Of a stretch of 64,000 nucleotides of DNA, positions 16,941 to 25,256 are shown piece by piece; positions within the stretch are counted from its first letter, which is position 1, and every line of letters begins with the position of its first letter. The stretch comes from Pseudomaricurvus sp. HS19 (lineage in GTDB: Bacteria; Pseudomonadota; Gammaproteobacteria; Pseudomonadales; Cellvibrionaceae), in the NCBI RefSeq assembly GCF_009857815.1, contig NZ_WVVW01000012.1, positions 62,001-126,000 of the forward strand. Reading direction: 5' to 3'. The notes beneath the pieces were generated by a model that was given only the letters and a program-made list of their open reading frames with translations, did no database searches and had not been told where the DNA came from. The translations under genes and the position numbers were made by a program.

Positions 16941-18251
16941 TCAGTAGAGCGATTTGATCGCCGCGCGCAGCGCAGTCATCAGCTCGTCAATATGCTCGCG
17001 CTCCAGGATCAGCGGTGGTGACAGGGCAATAATGTCACCAGTGCAGCGCACCAGTGCATTGCTCTTCCAGAAACAGTGCTGGAAGACGTCATAGCCACGC
17101 TGGCCGATCTTGTCACCGGACTTGAAGTCGATGGCACCCATCAGGCCGAAGTTGCGAATGTCTTTAATGACATCGAACTCTGCCAGGCTGTGCAGGGACT
17201 CTTCCCAGTAGCCTTCCAGTGCCAGAGCCTTGTCAAACAGCTTGTCGTCTTCGTAGCAGGAGAGGGTGGCGAGACCGGCAGCCGCGGCAACCGGGTGACC
17301 GGAGTAAGTGTAGCCGTGGAACAGCTCAATCAGCTCTTCCGGACCCTGCATAAAGGCATCGTGAATGGCGTTGTGCACGAATACGGCACCCATGGGGATA
17401 GCACCATTGGTGAGGCCCTTGGCGGTGGTCATGATGTCCGGAGTAACACCCATGCGGTTGGAGGCGAAGGCCTCGCCTACACGGCCGTAACCGGTGATCA
17501 CTTCGTCAAAAATCAGCACGATGTCGTGGGCAGCGGTAATCTCGCGCAGGCGCTTGAGGTAGCCAGCCGGTGGAATCCATACGCCACCGGAGCCAACCAC
17601 AGGCTCGACAATCACGGCCGCGATATTTTCAGCGCCGTGCAGGTTGATCATATCCAGCAGCTCATCCGCCAGTTCGGCGCCTTGCTGTGGCTGGCCACGG
17701 GTGAATTCACTGCCTGGCAGCCAGGCGTGCTTCAGGTGGTCGGTACCGGTGAGGCCGTTGCCGAAGGAGCGACGGTTATTGACCAGACCGCCGACGGAAA
17801 TGCCGCCGAAGTTAACACCGTGATAGCCCTTCTCGCGGCCGATCAGGCGGGTCTTGGAAGGGTTGCCTTTAGCGCGGTGGTAAGCGAGAGCGATCTTCAG
17901 TGCTGTCTCTACCGATTCGGAGCCGGAGTTGGTATAGAAGACGCGATCCAGTCCTTCCGGAGTGTGCTTCACCAGGCGCTCGGCCAGTTCAAATGGCAGC
18001 GGGTGACCCATCTGGAAGGTGGGGGCGTAGTCCAGCGTATTGATTTGCTGGCTGACAGCGTCACTGATGGCCTGCCGACCATGACCGGCATTCACACACC
18101 ACAAACCGGCAGTGCCGTCGAGGATCTGACGGTTATCAGCGGTGGTGTAGTACATATCCTTGGCTGCGACCAGCATGCGCGGCTCGGATTTGAATTGGCG
18201 GTTAGCCGTAAAGGGCATCCAGAACGCGTCAAGCGAGGATGGGGCAGACAT
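16941..18251 (-). CDS. Class III omega-aminotransferase (beta-alanine/polyamine:pyruvate type)
   Basis: A 436-residue PLP enzyme. The start SLDAFWMPFTANRQFKSEPR and YAPTFQMGHPLPFELAERL are typical of omega-amino acid:pyruvate aminotransferases; the PLP lysine is in MTTAKGLTNGAIPMG and the phosphate-contact region in FYTNSGSESVETALK. It would pass the amino group of a polyamine, beta-alanine or GABA to pyruvate, giving alanine that Ald can recycle. Pseudomonas SpuC and BauA are related enzymes. The ATG at 18251 has AGAGGTG eight bases upstream and is preferred to the GTG at 18260. Divergent from puuC across 233 bases. Confidence 0.88.
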   Translation of the reverse strand: MSAPSSLDAFWMPFTANRQFKSEPRMLVAAKDMYYTTADNRQILDGTAGLWCVNAGHGRQAISDAVSQQINTLDYAPTFQMGHPLPFELAERLVKHTPEGLDRVFYTNSGSESVETALKIALAYHRAKGNPSKTRLIGREKGYHGVNFGGISVGGLVNNRRSFGNGLTGTDHLKHAWLPGSEFTRGQPQQGAELADELLDMINLHGAENIAAVIVEPVVGSGGVWIPPAGYLKRLREITAAHDIVLIFDEVITGYGRVGEAFASNRMGVTPDIMTTAKGLTNGAIPMGAVFVHNAIHDAFMQGPEELIELFHGYTYSGHPVAAAAGLATLSCYEDDKLFDKALALEGYWEESLHSLAEFDVIKDIRNFGLMGAIDFKSGDKIGQRGYDVFQHCFWKSNALVRCTGDIIALSPPLILEREHIDELMTALRAAIKSLY

Positions 18252-18267
18252 AAAAAACACCTCTGTG

Positions 18268-18283
18268 TGTTATATCGAACAAC
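18268..18283 (-). promoter_or_regulatory. Candidate PuuR box upstream of the aminotransferase
   Basis: On the minus strand GTTGTTCGATATAACA, 17 bases before the aminotransferase ATG. It fits the shared polyamine-block motif. Confidence 0.45.
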
Positions 18284-18399
18284 TTCCCCGCAGTGTATGT
18301 AAAAAAAATAAAACATCAAGTGACTTTTTGATTATAGGGGTATTTATGTTAAAAAGTTATTTTAAATCAATTAGATAGTGTCGTTTGTGGAAAATGGTT

Positions 18400-18415
18400 G
18401 ATGTTCAAGATATTG
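18400..18415 (+). promoter_or_regulatory. Candidate PuuR box upstream of puuC
   Basis: GATGTTCAAGATATTG, 70 bases before the puuC ATG, nearly identical to the minus-strand site at puuD (13851-13866). Confidence 0.45.
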
Positions 18416-18484
18416 ATACACTAGGGCGGTGTGAGGTAGTCTTAGCCCAATATTCACTCACACTCTTTAATTTCCGGGGGCACT

Positions 18485-19981
18485 ATGTGTTCGGCAAAGA
18501 CTCTCGCAGACTGGCAGGCGGAAGCCCAGCAGCTGCAAATCGAAGGTCGCGCGTTTATCAATGGCAGCTATAGCGATGCGGCAGACGGCCAGACCTTCAC
18601 TTGTCTCAGTCCGGTAGATGGACGGGAGCTGGCGCAGGTGGCGGCCTGTGATGTGGCAGACGCGGATCGTGCCGTGGCGGTAGCCCGGGACGCGTTTGAG
18701 TCCGGTATCTGGGCCCATAAGGCGCCGGCGGTGCGCAAGAAGATCCTGCTGCGCTTTGCCGACCTGATCGAACAGCATCGCGAGGAGCTGGCGCTGCTGG
18801 AGACACTGGATATGGGCAAGCCCATCGGCGACGCCCTTGGGGTCGATGTTGGCGGTACTTTACGGGCACTGCGCTGGACCGCCGAAGCCATCGACAAAAT
18901 CTATGACGAAGTGGCGCCGACGCCTCACGATGAGCTGGGTCTGGTGACCCGCGAAGCCATTGGGGTGGTAGCTGCCATTGTGCCCTGGAACTTCCCCATG
19001 CTGATGGCGACCTGGAAGTTTGCGCCGGCGCTGGCGATGGGCAACTCACTGATTCTCAAGCCTTCGGAAAAGTCTCCCCTGACCGCCATTCGCCTGGCAG
19101 CACTCGCTTCCGAAGCCGGTATCCCTGATGGCGTGTTCAATGTGTTGCCCGGTTTTGGTCACACAGTGGGCGCGGCCCTGGCCAGTCACATGGATGTCGA
19201 TACGCTGGTGTTCACCGGGTCCACCGGTACCGCCAAGCGCCTGATGGTGCTGGCCGGTGAAAGCAATATGAAGCGGGTGTGGTCCGAGGCCGGTGGCAAG
19301 TCTGCCAACGTGGTGTTTGCCGATGCGCCTGATCTGGATGCGGCAGCAGAGGCCGCCGCCAGCGCCATCTGTTTCAATCAGGGTGAGGTGTGTACCGCCG
19401 GTTCCCGCCTGCTGGTGGAGGAGAGTATTGCTGACGAGTTTATGGCGAAGGTCCGGGAAGCCGTGGCCAAGTGGCGTCCCGGTCATCCGCTGGACCCCAA
19501 CACCAATGTAGGTGCGATTGTGGACGAAGCGCAGTTGCAGCGGGTGATGAGTTACATCGATACCGCGCATGCTGAAGGCTGTCAGCTTACCGTGGGTGGC
19601 CAGCGACTGGATGTGGTGAGCGGCGGTACCTACATCGAACCCACCGTGTTCGAATGTGTAACCCGGGACAAAACCATTGCCCAGGAAGAGATCTTTGGCC
19701 CGGTGTTGTCGGTGATTCGCTTTACCGATGAGCAGGAAGCACTGCAGATTGCCAACGACAGCATCTACGGCCTGGCGGCTGCTGTGTGGACCGGCAACTT
19801 CAGTCGCGCCCACCGCTTTGCCCGTGGCCTGCGCGCCGGCTCCGTATGGGTTAACCAGTACGATGGCGGCGACATGACCGCGCCGTTTGGTGGCTACAAG
19901 CAGAGCGGTAACGGTCGGGACAAATCCCTGCACGCCTTTGACAAGTACAGCGAACTGAAAGCCACCTGGTTCAAGTTGTAA
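18485..19981 (+). CDS. puuC: Gamma-glutamyl-gamma-aminobutyraldehyde dehydrogenase PuuC
   Basis: A 498-residue NAD(P)-dependent aldehyde dehydrogenase, third step of the Puu route, oxidising the gamma-glutamylated aldehyde to gamma-glutamyl-GABA. Family landmarks: VPWNFPMLMATWKFAPALA (coenzyme pocket), FTGSTGTAKR, the general base Glu in WSEAGGKSANVVF, and the catalytic Cys in [20 protein letters not shown] is the PuuC/AldH variant of the usual ELGGKSP. The start at 18485 gives the standard family length. It is a single unit closed by a strong terminator. Confidence 0.93.
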   Translation: MCSAKTLADWQAEAQQLQIEGRAFINGSYSDAADGQTFTCLSPVDGRELAQVAACDVADADRAVAVARDAFESGIWAHKAPAVRKKILLRFADLIEQHREELALLETLDMGKPIGDALGVDVGGTLRALRWTAEAIDKIYDEVAPTPHDELGLVTREAIGVVAAIVPWNFPMLMATWKFAPALAMGNSLILKPSEKSPLTAIRLAALASEAGIPDGVFNVLPGFGHTVGAALASHMDVDTLVFTGSTGTAKRLMVLAGESNMKRVWSEAGGKSANVVFADAPDLDAAAEAAASAICFNQGEVCTAGSRLLVEESIADEFMAKVREAVAKWRPGHPLDPNTNVGAIVDEAQLQRVMSYIDTAHAEGCQLTVGGQRLDVVSGGTYIEPTVFECVTRDKTIAQEEIFGPVLSVIRFTDEQEALQIANDSIYGLAAAVWTGNFSRAHRFARGLRAGSVWVNQYDGGDMTAPFGGYKQSGNGRDKSLHAFDKYSELKATWFKL

Positions 19982-20001
19982 ACCGGTGATTGGTGGACAG
20001 T

Positions 20002-20029
20002 AAAAAAGGGGCCTTACGGCCCCTTTTTT
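20002..20029. terminator. Bidirectional terminator between puuC and oxidase 3
   Basis: AAAAAAGGGGCC / GGCCCCTTTTTT form a perfect 12-bp stem with a TTAC loop; T tracts exist on both strands. Confidence 0.95.
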
Positions 20030-20053
20030 ATTGGTTCGGTTGCAGGTTCGCTT

Positions 20054-21349
20054 TCAGAATAGATCCATAAAACGGTGGTAGCTCATGCCCAGCGCCAGCA
20101 GTGGTGAGCGGAAACGCGGGCCGCCGGGGAAGCGCATGTGCTTCACTTTTTCGTAGATGGAGAGACGGCTGTCGTCGCCGTTTATCGCCTCGGCAATCAC
20201 GCGCCCGGCCAGGTGACTGGCGGCCAGTCCGTGCCCGGCATAGGCCTGGGCGTAATAGAGGTTTTCCCGCAGGCGACCGATCTGTGGCAGGCGGTTGGCG
20301 CCGATGCCGATCAGGCCTCCCCACTGGTAATCAATGCGGGTGTTGCGCAGCTCCGGAAACACCTTGTCCATATTCGGCTTGAGGGCGGCGATGATGGATT
20401 TGGGATCGCGCCCTGAGTAGGTACAGAGTCCGCCGAAGATCATGCGGCCATCGCTGCTGAGGCGATAATAGTCGAGGGCAATACGTTCATCGGCGACGGC
20501 GGCGTTGGTGGGCAGAAGCCGTTTTTGTACCTCTTCAGGCAGTGGTTCGGTCGCCATGACGTAGCTGCCTGCAGGCAGGACGGTGGCCTCCAGGACGTCG
20601 TCGAGTCCGCGCACATAGGCATTGGCGCATACCACCAGTTGCTCGGCGCGCACACTGCCGCTGGCGGTACGAACGGTAAAGCCGTTGCTCTCGTCGATCT
20701 CTTCCACCCGGGCATTTTCAAAAATACGCACACCTTGCTGTTGCGCGGCGCGAGCTTCGCCCACCACCAGATTCAATGGGTGCAGGTGACCACTGCCCAT
20801 ATCCAGCAGTGCTCCCTGGTAGCAGTCCGATCCCACCAGGGTGTGCATTTCCGGTTGTTCAATGATGTGCACGTCATAGGCATAGCCAATGCTGTCCAGG
20901 TGCGCTTTCTCCTCGCGGAAAGCCTGCATGTGCCGCGGTTTCATGGCCAGGCAGGCGTGTCCCATAACCAGGTCGCAGTCGATGCTGTGCTGTTTGATTC
21001 GGTCGAGTACGATGTCTACCGCTTCAAAGCCCATCTGTTCAATGGCGTCGATGCCCTGCTGGCCGATGTTGTTACGGAACTGTTCCAGGCCGTGGCCTAT
21101 GCCGCGAATCATTTGTCCGCCATTGCGCCCGGAGGCGCCCCAGCCGATCTTGTAAGCCTCAAGCAGCACCACGTCGAAGCCCCGTTCAGCCAGTTCCAGT
21201 GCGGTGTTGACGCCACTGAAGCCACCACCAATCACGCAGACCTGGGCGGAGACATCGCCCTGCAACTGATCAAAGCCGGCGCGATCGTTAAGAGTGGCGT
21301 GGTAGTAAGATTCGGGGTAGTTCGTGCTGTGAGTTCCGGGATTTAGCAT
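20054..21349 (-). CDS. puuB: FAD-dependent amine oxidoreductase, PuuB-like (copy 3)
   Basis: A 431-residue DAO-family flavoenzyme. The FAD motif is VCVIGGGFSGVNTALELAER, then GWGASGRNGGQMIRG, and near the end YAQAYAGHGLAASHLAGRVI. It is divergent from puuR with a 109-base gap containing a candidate PuuR box, an arrangement in which PuuR would control both itself and this oxidase. The enzyme should oxidise a gamma-glutamylated or free amine with FAD. The three copies differ enough to suggest separate substrates. Confidence 0.87.
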   Translation of the reverse strand: MLNPGTHSTNYPESYYHATLNDRAGFDQLQGDVSAQVCVIGGGFSGVNTALELAERGFDVVLLEAYKIGWGASGRNGGQMIRGIGHGLEQFRNNIGQQGIDAIEQMGFEAVDIVLDRIKQHSIDCDLVMGHACLAMKPRHMQAFREEKAHLDSIGYAYDVHIIEQPEMHTLVGSDCYQGALLDMGSGHLHPLNLVVGEARAAQQQGVRIFENARVEEIDESNGFTVRTASGSVRAEQLVVCANAYVRGLDDVLEATVLPAGSYVMATEPLPEEVQKRLLPTNAAVADERIALDYYRLSSDGRMIFGGLCTYSGRDPKSIIAALKPNMDKVFPELRNTRIDYQWGGLIGIGANRLPQIGRLRENLYYAQAYAGHGLAASHLAGRVIAEAINGDDSRLSIYEKVKHMRFPGGPRFRSPLLALGMSYHRFMDLF

Positions 21350-21369
21350 GGGGGTACCGCAGTTTCGAG

Positions 21370-21385
21370 GTTGTTTGATATTTCA
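21370..21385 (+). promoter_or_regulatory. Candidate PuuR box in the oxidase 3 / puuR gap
   Basis: GTTGTTTGATATTTCA, shared motif with a T in place of C at one position. It is 20 bases from the oxidase start and 74 bases before puuR. Confidence 0.4.
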
Positions 21386-21458
21386 ATCGGTTGTGTGGGA
21401 TAATGCACGAAGTTGCGGGTCAACTCAACGTGCAGGCTTTCGGGGAGATTAAAGCGAA

Positions 21459-22007
21459 GTGGATGTCGGTTATCGGTTAAGAGAAGTGAGAAAGAGTGCT
21501 GGTTTGTCCCAGCGTGAGCTGGCCAAGCGCGCCGGCGTTACCAATTCCACCATTTCCATGATCGAGAAGAACAGCGTTAGTCCCAGCGTCAGTTCGCTGA
21601 AAAAGGTGCTGTCCGGTATCCCCATGTCACTGATGGAATTTTTTGGATCCGAAGACTCTGCCGAGCTGGAAACCCCGGTGGTTTACAGCGCCGATGAGTT
21701 CAAGGATGCGACGGTTGGTGATATCGACTGGAAGTTGATTGGCCAGGCGTTCCCCAATCGCGCCATGTCTTTCATGGTGGAAACCATGCCACCGGGTTCC
21801 GATACCGGCGAGGGCATGTACATGCACGATGGTGAAGAGGTTGGCTACGTAGTCACCGGCAAGCTGGAGCTGACGGTAGACGACCAGATTTATGTGGTTG
21901 AAGCCGGCCAGGGCTACTACTTCGATTCGCGCAAGGAACACCGCTTTCGCAATCCCTTTGACGAAGAGTGCAAGCTGGTCTCCTGCACCACCCCTGCCAA
22001 TTTCTGA
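21459..22007 (+). CDS. puuR: HTH-XRE/cupin polyamine regulator PuuR
   Basis: A 182-residue repressor. Residues about 6-60 form an XRE helix-turn-helix (SQRELAKRAGVTNSTISMIE, then VSPSVSSLKKVL), very like E. coli PuuR. Residues about 105-175 form a cupin barrel (HDGEEVGYVVTGKLELTVDD, then FDSRKEHRFRNP) that would sense a polyamine or derivative. The length (182; E. coli PuuR 185) fits. The start is GTG at 21459, with GGGGAG about 12 bases upstream, a little far. It is the natural candidate to bind the TGTTC boxes listed through the block. Confidence 0.9.
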   Translation: MDVGYRLREVRKSAGLSQRELAKRAGVTNSTISMIEKNSVSPSVSSLKKVLSGIPMSLMEFFGSEDSAELETPVVYSADEFKDATVGDIDWKLIGQAFPNRAMSFMVETMPPGSDTGEGMYMHDGEEVGYVVTGKLELTVDDQIYVVEAGQGYYFDSRKEHRFRNPFDEECKLVSCTTPANF

Positions 22008-22021
22008 CGCCTCTCGCGGAC

Positions 22022-22045
22022 CTGCCGGGTGCGATTGCCCGGCAG
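22022..22045 (+). terminator. Weak hairpin after puuR
   Basis: CTGCCGGG / CCCGGCAG with an 8-base loop, 15 bases after the puuR stop. It is followed by C-rich sequence rather than T, so termination here is uncertain. The remaining 266 bases to the next gene show nothing else I can name. Confidence 0.35.
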
Positions 22046-22311
22046 CCCCCATCCGCTTTTCAACTGCCGCGTTACCAGCTATTTGCACAATTCCTCCCGC
22101 CTCGTTGCCGCCTGGCAATCCCGTGCATGACAGTAGGCGCAACAAGTTACAGATGTGCTTGTGGCGGGCTGCTTTGCGTTAGTATTTACCCTGTCTTTGC
22201 TCTGGCTCCGGGCTGATCCGGTGGCAGTGGCTATGTGCTCATGCAGTCTGCAGAGGTCGCAGGTGAGGCGAGTGTCGGGATTGCAGGGTGTGGAAGAGGG
22301 GCGCGGCAACT

Positions 22312-23007
22312 GTGAGTAAAACAGACGGACAACTGGAGCAGGAGATCCTGCACAGCTGGGAGCAGAACGCCGAAGCCTGGGTGGGCGCCGTGAGAGCCGG
22401 CGCCATCAGCAGTCGCCAGCTGGTTACGGACAGTGCGGTACTGCAGGCTATTGTCGATTGCGCGCCGGCCAGCGTGCTGGATATCGGTTGTGGCGAAGGT
22501 TGGTTGATGCGGGCCCTGCAGCGGCACAACATTGCTGCCAGTGGCATCGATGGGCAGCCGTCACTGGTACGGGCGGCGCAACTGGACGGCCTGCAGGCCT
22601 CGCTGCTCAGCTATCAGGAGTTACTGGAGCAGGGGCCACCGCAGTCGGCCGCGATGATGGTGGCCAACTTTTCCCTGCTGGGTTGCGAATCCTCAGGGCA
22701 GGTCGTGGCGGCGGCACAACGCTGGTTACCCGCTGGCGGCTGGCTGCTGATACAGACACTGCATCCGCTGCAGGTGTGTGGTGATCTCCCCTATGAGGAT
22801 GGTTGGCGGGAGGGCTCCTGGGAGGGGTGCGGGGAGGGCTTTGTGTCACCGGCGCCCTGGTATTTTCGTACCCTGGAGAGCTGGCTGGCGCTGTTGCAGC
22901 GACATGGCCTGAGCTTGCAGAAGCTGATGGAACCCCTGCACCCGCAGACACGGAGGCCAGCGTCCCTGCTGCTGTTGGCGCGGCAGCAGGGACGAGTTCA
23001 GGCGTGA
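22312..23007 (+). CDS. Class I SAM-dependent methyltransferase
   Basis: A 231-residue protein with the Rossmann methyltransferase motif I as VLDIGCGEGWLMRAL, an acidic strand-2 end in ASGIDGQPSLV, and a later MMVANFSLLG strand. N-terminal EILHSWEQNAEAWV is typical of the family that includes UbiE-like and small-molecule methylases. The GTG at 22312 is chosen because GAGGGG precedes it by ten bases and the protein then begins just before conserved sequence; a GTG at 22288 is possible. Its 3' end overlaps the convergent sigma-54 regulator by ten bases. The acceptor is unknown. Confidence 0.8.
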   Translation: MSKTDGQLEQEILHSWEQNAEAWVGAVRAGAISSRQLVTDSAVLQAIVDCAPASVLDIGCGEGWLMRALQRHNIAASGIDGQPSLVRAAQLDGLQASLLSYQELLEQGPPQSAAMMVANFSLLGCESSGQVVAAAQRWLPAGGWLLIQTLHPLQVCGDLPYEDGWREGSWEGCGEGFVSPAPWYFRTLESWLALLQRHGLSLQKLMEPLHPQTRRPASLLLLARQQGRVQA

Positions 23008-24899
23008 GCCCGGTGATCCGGCAGGTGTTGTACCGGGTTGGATTGCAGGTTGTATTTTTTTACCCGCGACGCCAGTGTGGTGGGCTTGATGCCCAGCAAC
23101 TCTGCAGCTCCGCCGCTGCCTGAAATCTTGCCGCCGCACAGCGCCAGCGCGCGACGGATGTTGCTTTTATCCAGCTCCACCAGCTGCGCTTCGGTCAGTA
23201 CCTCCTCCTGGTGAGGGCAGTTGGGTGGTGCTGCTTCCGGCAGCACCGGCAGGTGGCCTGGGTTGAGGTTGTCGAAGCGCAGTGTGCCACCCTTGGTCAG
23301 AATCACCTGCCGTTCAATGACGTTCTCCAGCTCGCGGATGTTTCCCGGCCAGTGGTATTGCTGCAGCTTTTCCATCTCTGTCAGTGGAATTTTAAGCAGC
23401 GCCTTGTTGGCCCGGGTGCAGGCTTTCTGCAGGAAGTGTTGGGTCAGCAGCGGAATATCTTCCAGCCGCTTGCGCAGCGGTACGGACTCCACGGGAAAGA
23501 CGTTAAGACGATAGTAGAGGTCCTCGCGAAACTGTCCCGCCTCCACCATGCTTTTCAGGTCCTTGTTGGTAGCCGCCAGGATACGCACATCCACATGGCG
23601 GGTGCGCCCCTCGCCCACACGTTCAAACTGCTGCTCCTGTAATACCCGCAGTAACTTACCCTGCAAATGCAGGGGGATCTCTCCCACCTCGTCCAGAAAC
23701 AGGGTGCCGCCATCGGCCAGCTCAAAGCGTCCGGTGCGATCGCCGTGGGCACCGGTGAAAGCCCCCTTGCTGTGACCGAAAAACTCACTTTCAAACAGTT
23801 CGGCGGGGATGGCCGCGCAGTTGACGCGAATCAGCGAGCGGTGCGAGCGCGGGCTGTGGTCATGGATAGCGCGGGCAATCAGCTCCTTGCCGGTGCCTGA
23901 CTCGCCGTGGATCAATACCGTGGCATCGGAGGGGGCCACCAGTTGTATCTGCTGCACGATCTGCTGCACCGCGGCGCTGCGGCCGACAATGTGGCGGTAG
24001 TTGTATTCGGCCTTGATCTCCTCTTGCAGGTAAGCGTTCTCCAGTTCCAGTCGATGCTTCAGTTGCTGCACTTCGGCCATGGTTTCCAGCAGCTTGCGGC
24101 GATCCGCTTTTTTCTGGCTGACGTCGCGGAAGATAACCACCGCGCCGACAATGAAGCCGTTGTCGCGGATGGGGGTGCTGGTGTACTCCACATCGATGGG
24201 GGTGCCGTCCTTGTGCCAGAAGACGTCGTCATCCACTTCGTGCACGGTGCCATCCTTGAAGGCGGCAAAAATCGGGCACTGGTGGGCGCTGTAGTGACTG
24301 CCGTCGGCGTGATGGTAGTGCACCATGCTGTGCATGTTGCGCCCTGCCAGTTCCTCGGCGCTGTAACCGAGAATGCGCTGCGCGGCGGGATTCACAAAGG
24401 TGGTGATGCCGTCAGCATCCACGCCGTAGATACCCTCGCCGGCGGCGTCCAGCAGCAACTGGTTTTCCCGTTCGAACTCCTGAAACACCTGGCTGACCCG
24501 GTTCCAGTGGCCGATACCCGAGAGGTAGTGGCGCTGGGCGGCGGAGTGGTGACGTTCGTCGTTCATCTCATCGGCAACCTGCATGCTCAGGAACAGGTGC
24601 CAGTCATCACCGGCGCGGTTGCTGCGCCCGGCCACCTCCAGTCGCAGGTCGCTGTCACCGGTATTAATCAGCAGGTGATCGCACCATCCGCGCCCCTTCT
24701 CCAGCAACTCCTGGCTGAACACCACCAGCCCGGGAAAGTTGGGGGCAAACAATTCGCTGGCGCGCTGGCCTTCCAGCTGGGTGATGTCCCGCCGCCACAG
24801 GCGGCAGGCCTCCTGGTTGGCGCAGATAATCCGATCGGTCAACGGGTCCAGCACGATCTGGGCGGTGGCGGCCTGGCGGAAGTAGAGGTGTGAGTTCAT
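22998..24899 (-). CDS. PAS-domain sigma-54-dependent activator of the cyanate operon
   Basis: A 633-residue enhancer-binding protein. Residues about 8-110 and 145-262 look like two PAS sensor domains (the second with [20 protein letters not shown] and a PAC-type VVIFRDVSQ). A coiled-coil linker at 265-300 follows. The AAA+ domain has Walker A GESGTGKE (332-339), the sigma-54 contact loop GAFTGA (379-384), and Walker B GGTLFLDE (397-404). The Fis-type HTH is near the C-terminus ([20 protein letters not shown]). It has no phosphoreceiver domain, so the signal is likely sensed by PAS. Divergent from the cyanate transport/cyanase operon, whose promoter is of the -24/-12 type. Confidence 0.93.
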   Translation of the reverse strand: MNSHLYFRQAATAQIVLDPLTDRIICANQEACRLWRRDITQLEGQRASELFAPNFPGLVVFSQELLEKGRGWCDHLLINTGDSDLRLEVAGRSNRAGDDWHLFLSMQVADEMNDERHHSAAQRHYLSGIGHWNRVSQVFQEFERENQLLLDAAGEGIYGVDADGITTFVNPAAQRILGYSAEELAGRNMHSMVHYHHADGSHYSAHQCPIFAAFKDGTVHEVDDDVFWHKDGTPIDVEYTSTPIRDNGFIVGAVVIFRDVSQKKADRRKLLETMAEVQQLKHRLELENAYLQEEIKAEYNYRHIVGRSAAVQQIVQQIQLVAPSDATVLIHGESGTGKELIARAIHDHSPRSHRSLIRVNCAAIPAELFESEFFGHSKGAFTGAHGDRTGRFELADGGTLFLDEVGEIPLHLQGKLLRVLQEQQFERVGEGRTRHVDVRILAATNKDLKSMVEAGQFREDLYYRLNVFPVESVPLRKRLEDIPLLTQHFLQKACTRANKALLKIPLTEMEKLQQYHWPGNIRELENVIERQVILTKGGTLRFDNLNPGHLPVLPEAAPPNCPHQEEVLTEAQLVELDKSNIRRALALCGGKISGSGGAAELLGIKPTTLASRVKKYNLQSNPVQHLPDHRAHA

Positions 24900-24960
24900 G
24901 GCAAACCTGTGCAGTCAGAAAATATCCCGGCTAAGGGGATACAAGTTTCAGGCCGGTTTT

Positions 24961-25011
24961 ACGAAATTTCGTAATTCAGTACACGAAAAATCGTTAATTA
25001 CGAAATATCGT
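24961..25011. promoter_or_regulatory. Three ACGAAA-TCGT palindromes, upstream activator sites
   Basis: ACGAAATTTCGT (24961-24972), ACGAAAAATCGT (24983-24994) and ACGAAATATCGT (25000-25011) are three copies of ACGAAA[ATW]2TCGT-type palindromes, starting 22 and 17 bases apart. They lie about 95-145 bases before the inferred start of the operon and 62-112 bases before the activator gene. This is where sigma-54 activators bind, and it also allows self-control. Confidence 0.75.
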
Positions 25012-25078
25012 TACCTGCTGAATATCTGCGGGCTAATAAAATCTCAACAATATCAATGGGTTGTAAATCAATTTCGGT

Positions 25079-25096
25079 TTGGCATTGCGGTTGCTA
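25079..25096 (+). promoter_or_regulatory. Sigma-54 (-24/-12) promoter of the cyanate operon
   Basis: TTGGCATTGCGGTTGCTA carries GG at 25081-25082 and GC at 25093-25094, exactly 12 bases apart as required, and matches the TTGGCA and TTGCT cores. A start near 25106 leaves a leader of about 150 bases. An AAA+ sigma-54 activator is encoded next door. The rest of the 357-base gap (24900-25256) shows no gene. Confidence 0.8.
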
Positions 25097-25256
25097 TGTA
25101 CTGGGACAACGCGCCGTCAGTGACATGCTGGCGGGAAACAGATCGCACCAGGGGAGTTTTCGGGGCCGGGCCTGCACCACAAGCAGGCAGGCTGGTGCGC
25201 AATCAGGTTTTGCTTAACCGGGACCAGAAAAATCCGTTCACAGAGGACAGGCGAAC

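Noticed and set aside
17076-18302. 408-codon plus-strand open frame opposite the aminotransferase
   Set aside because: Low-complexity Val/Gly/Ala translation, entirely opposite a gene with clear PLP-enzyme motifs.
23907-24893. 328-codon plus-strand open frame opposite the sigma-54 activator
   Set aside because: Mirror frame of a GC-rich gene; no family features.
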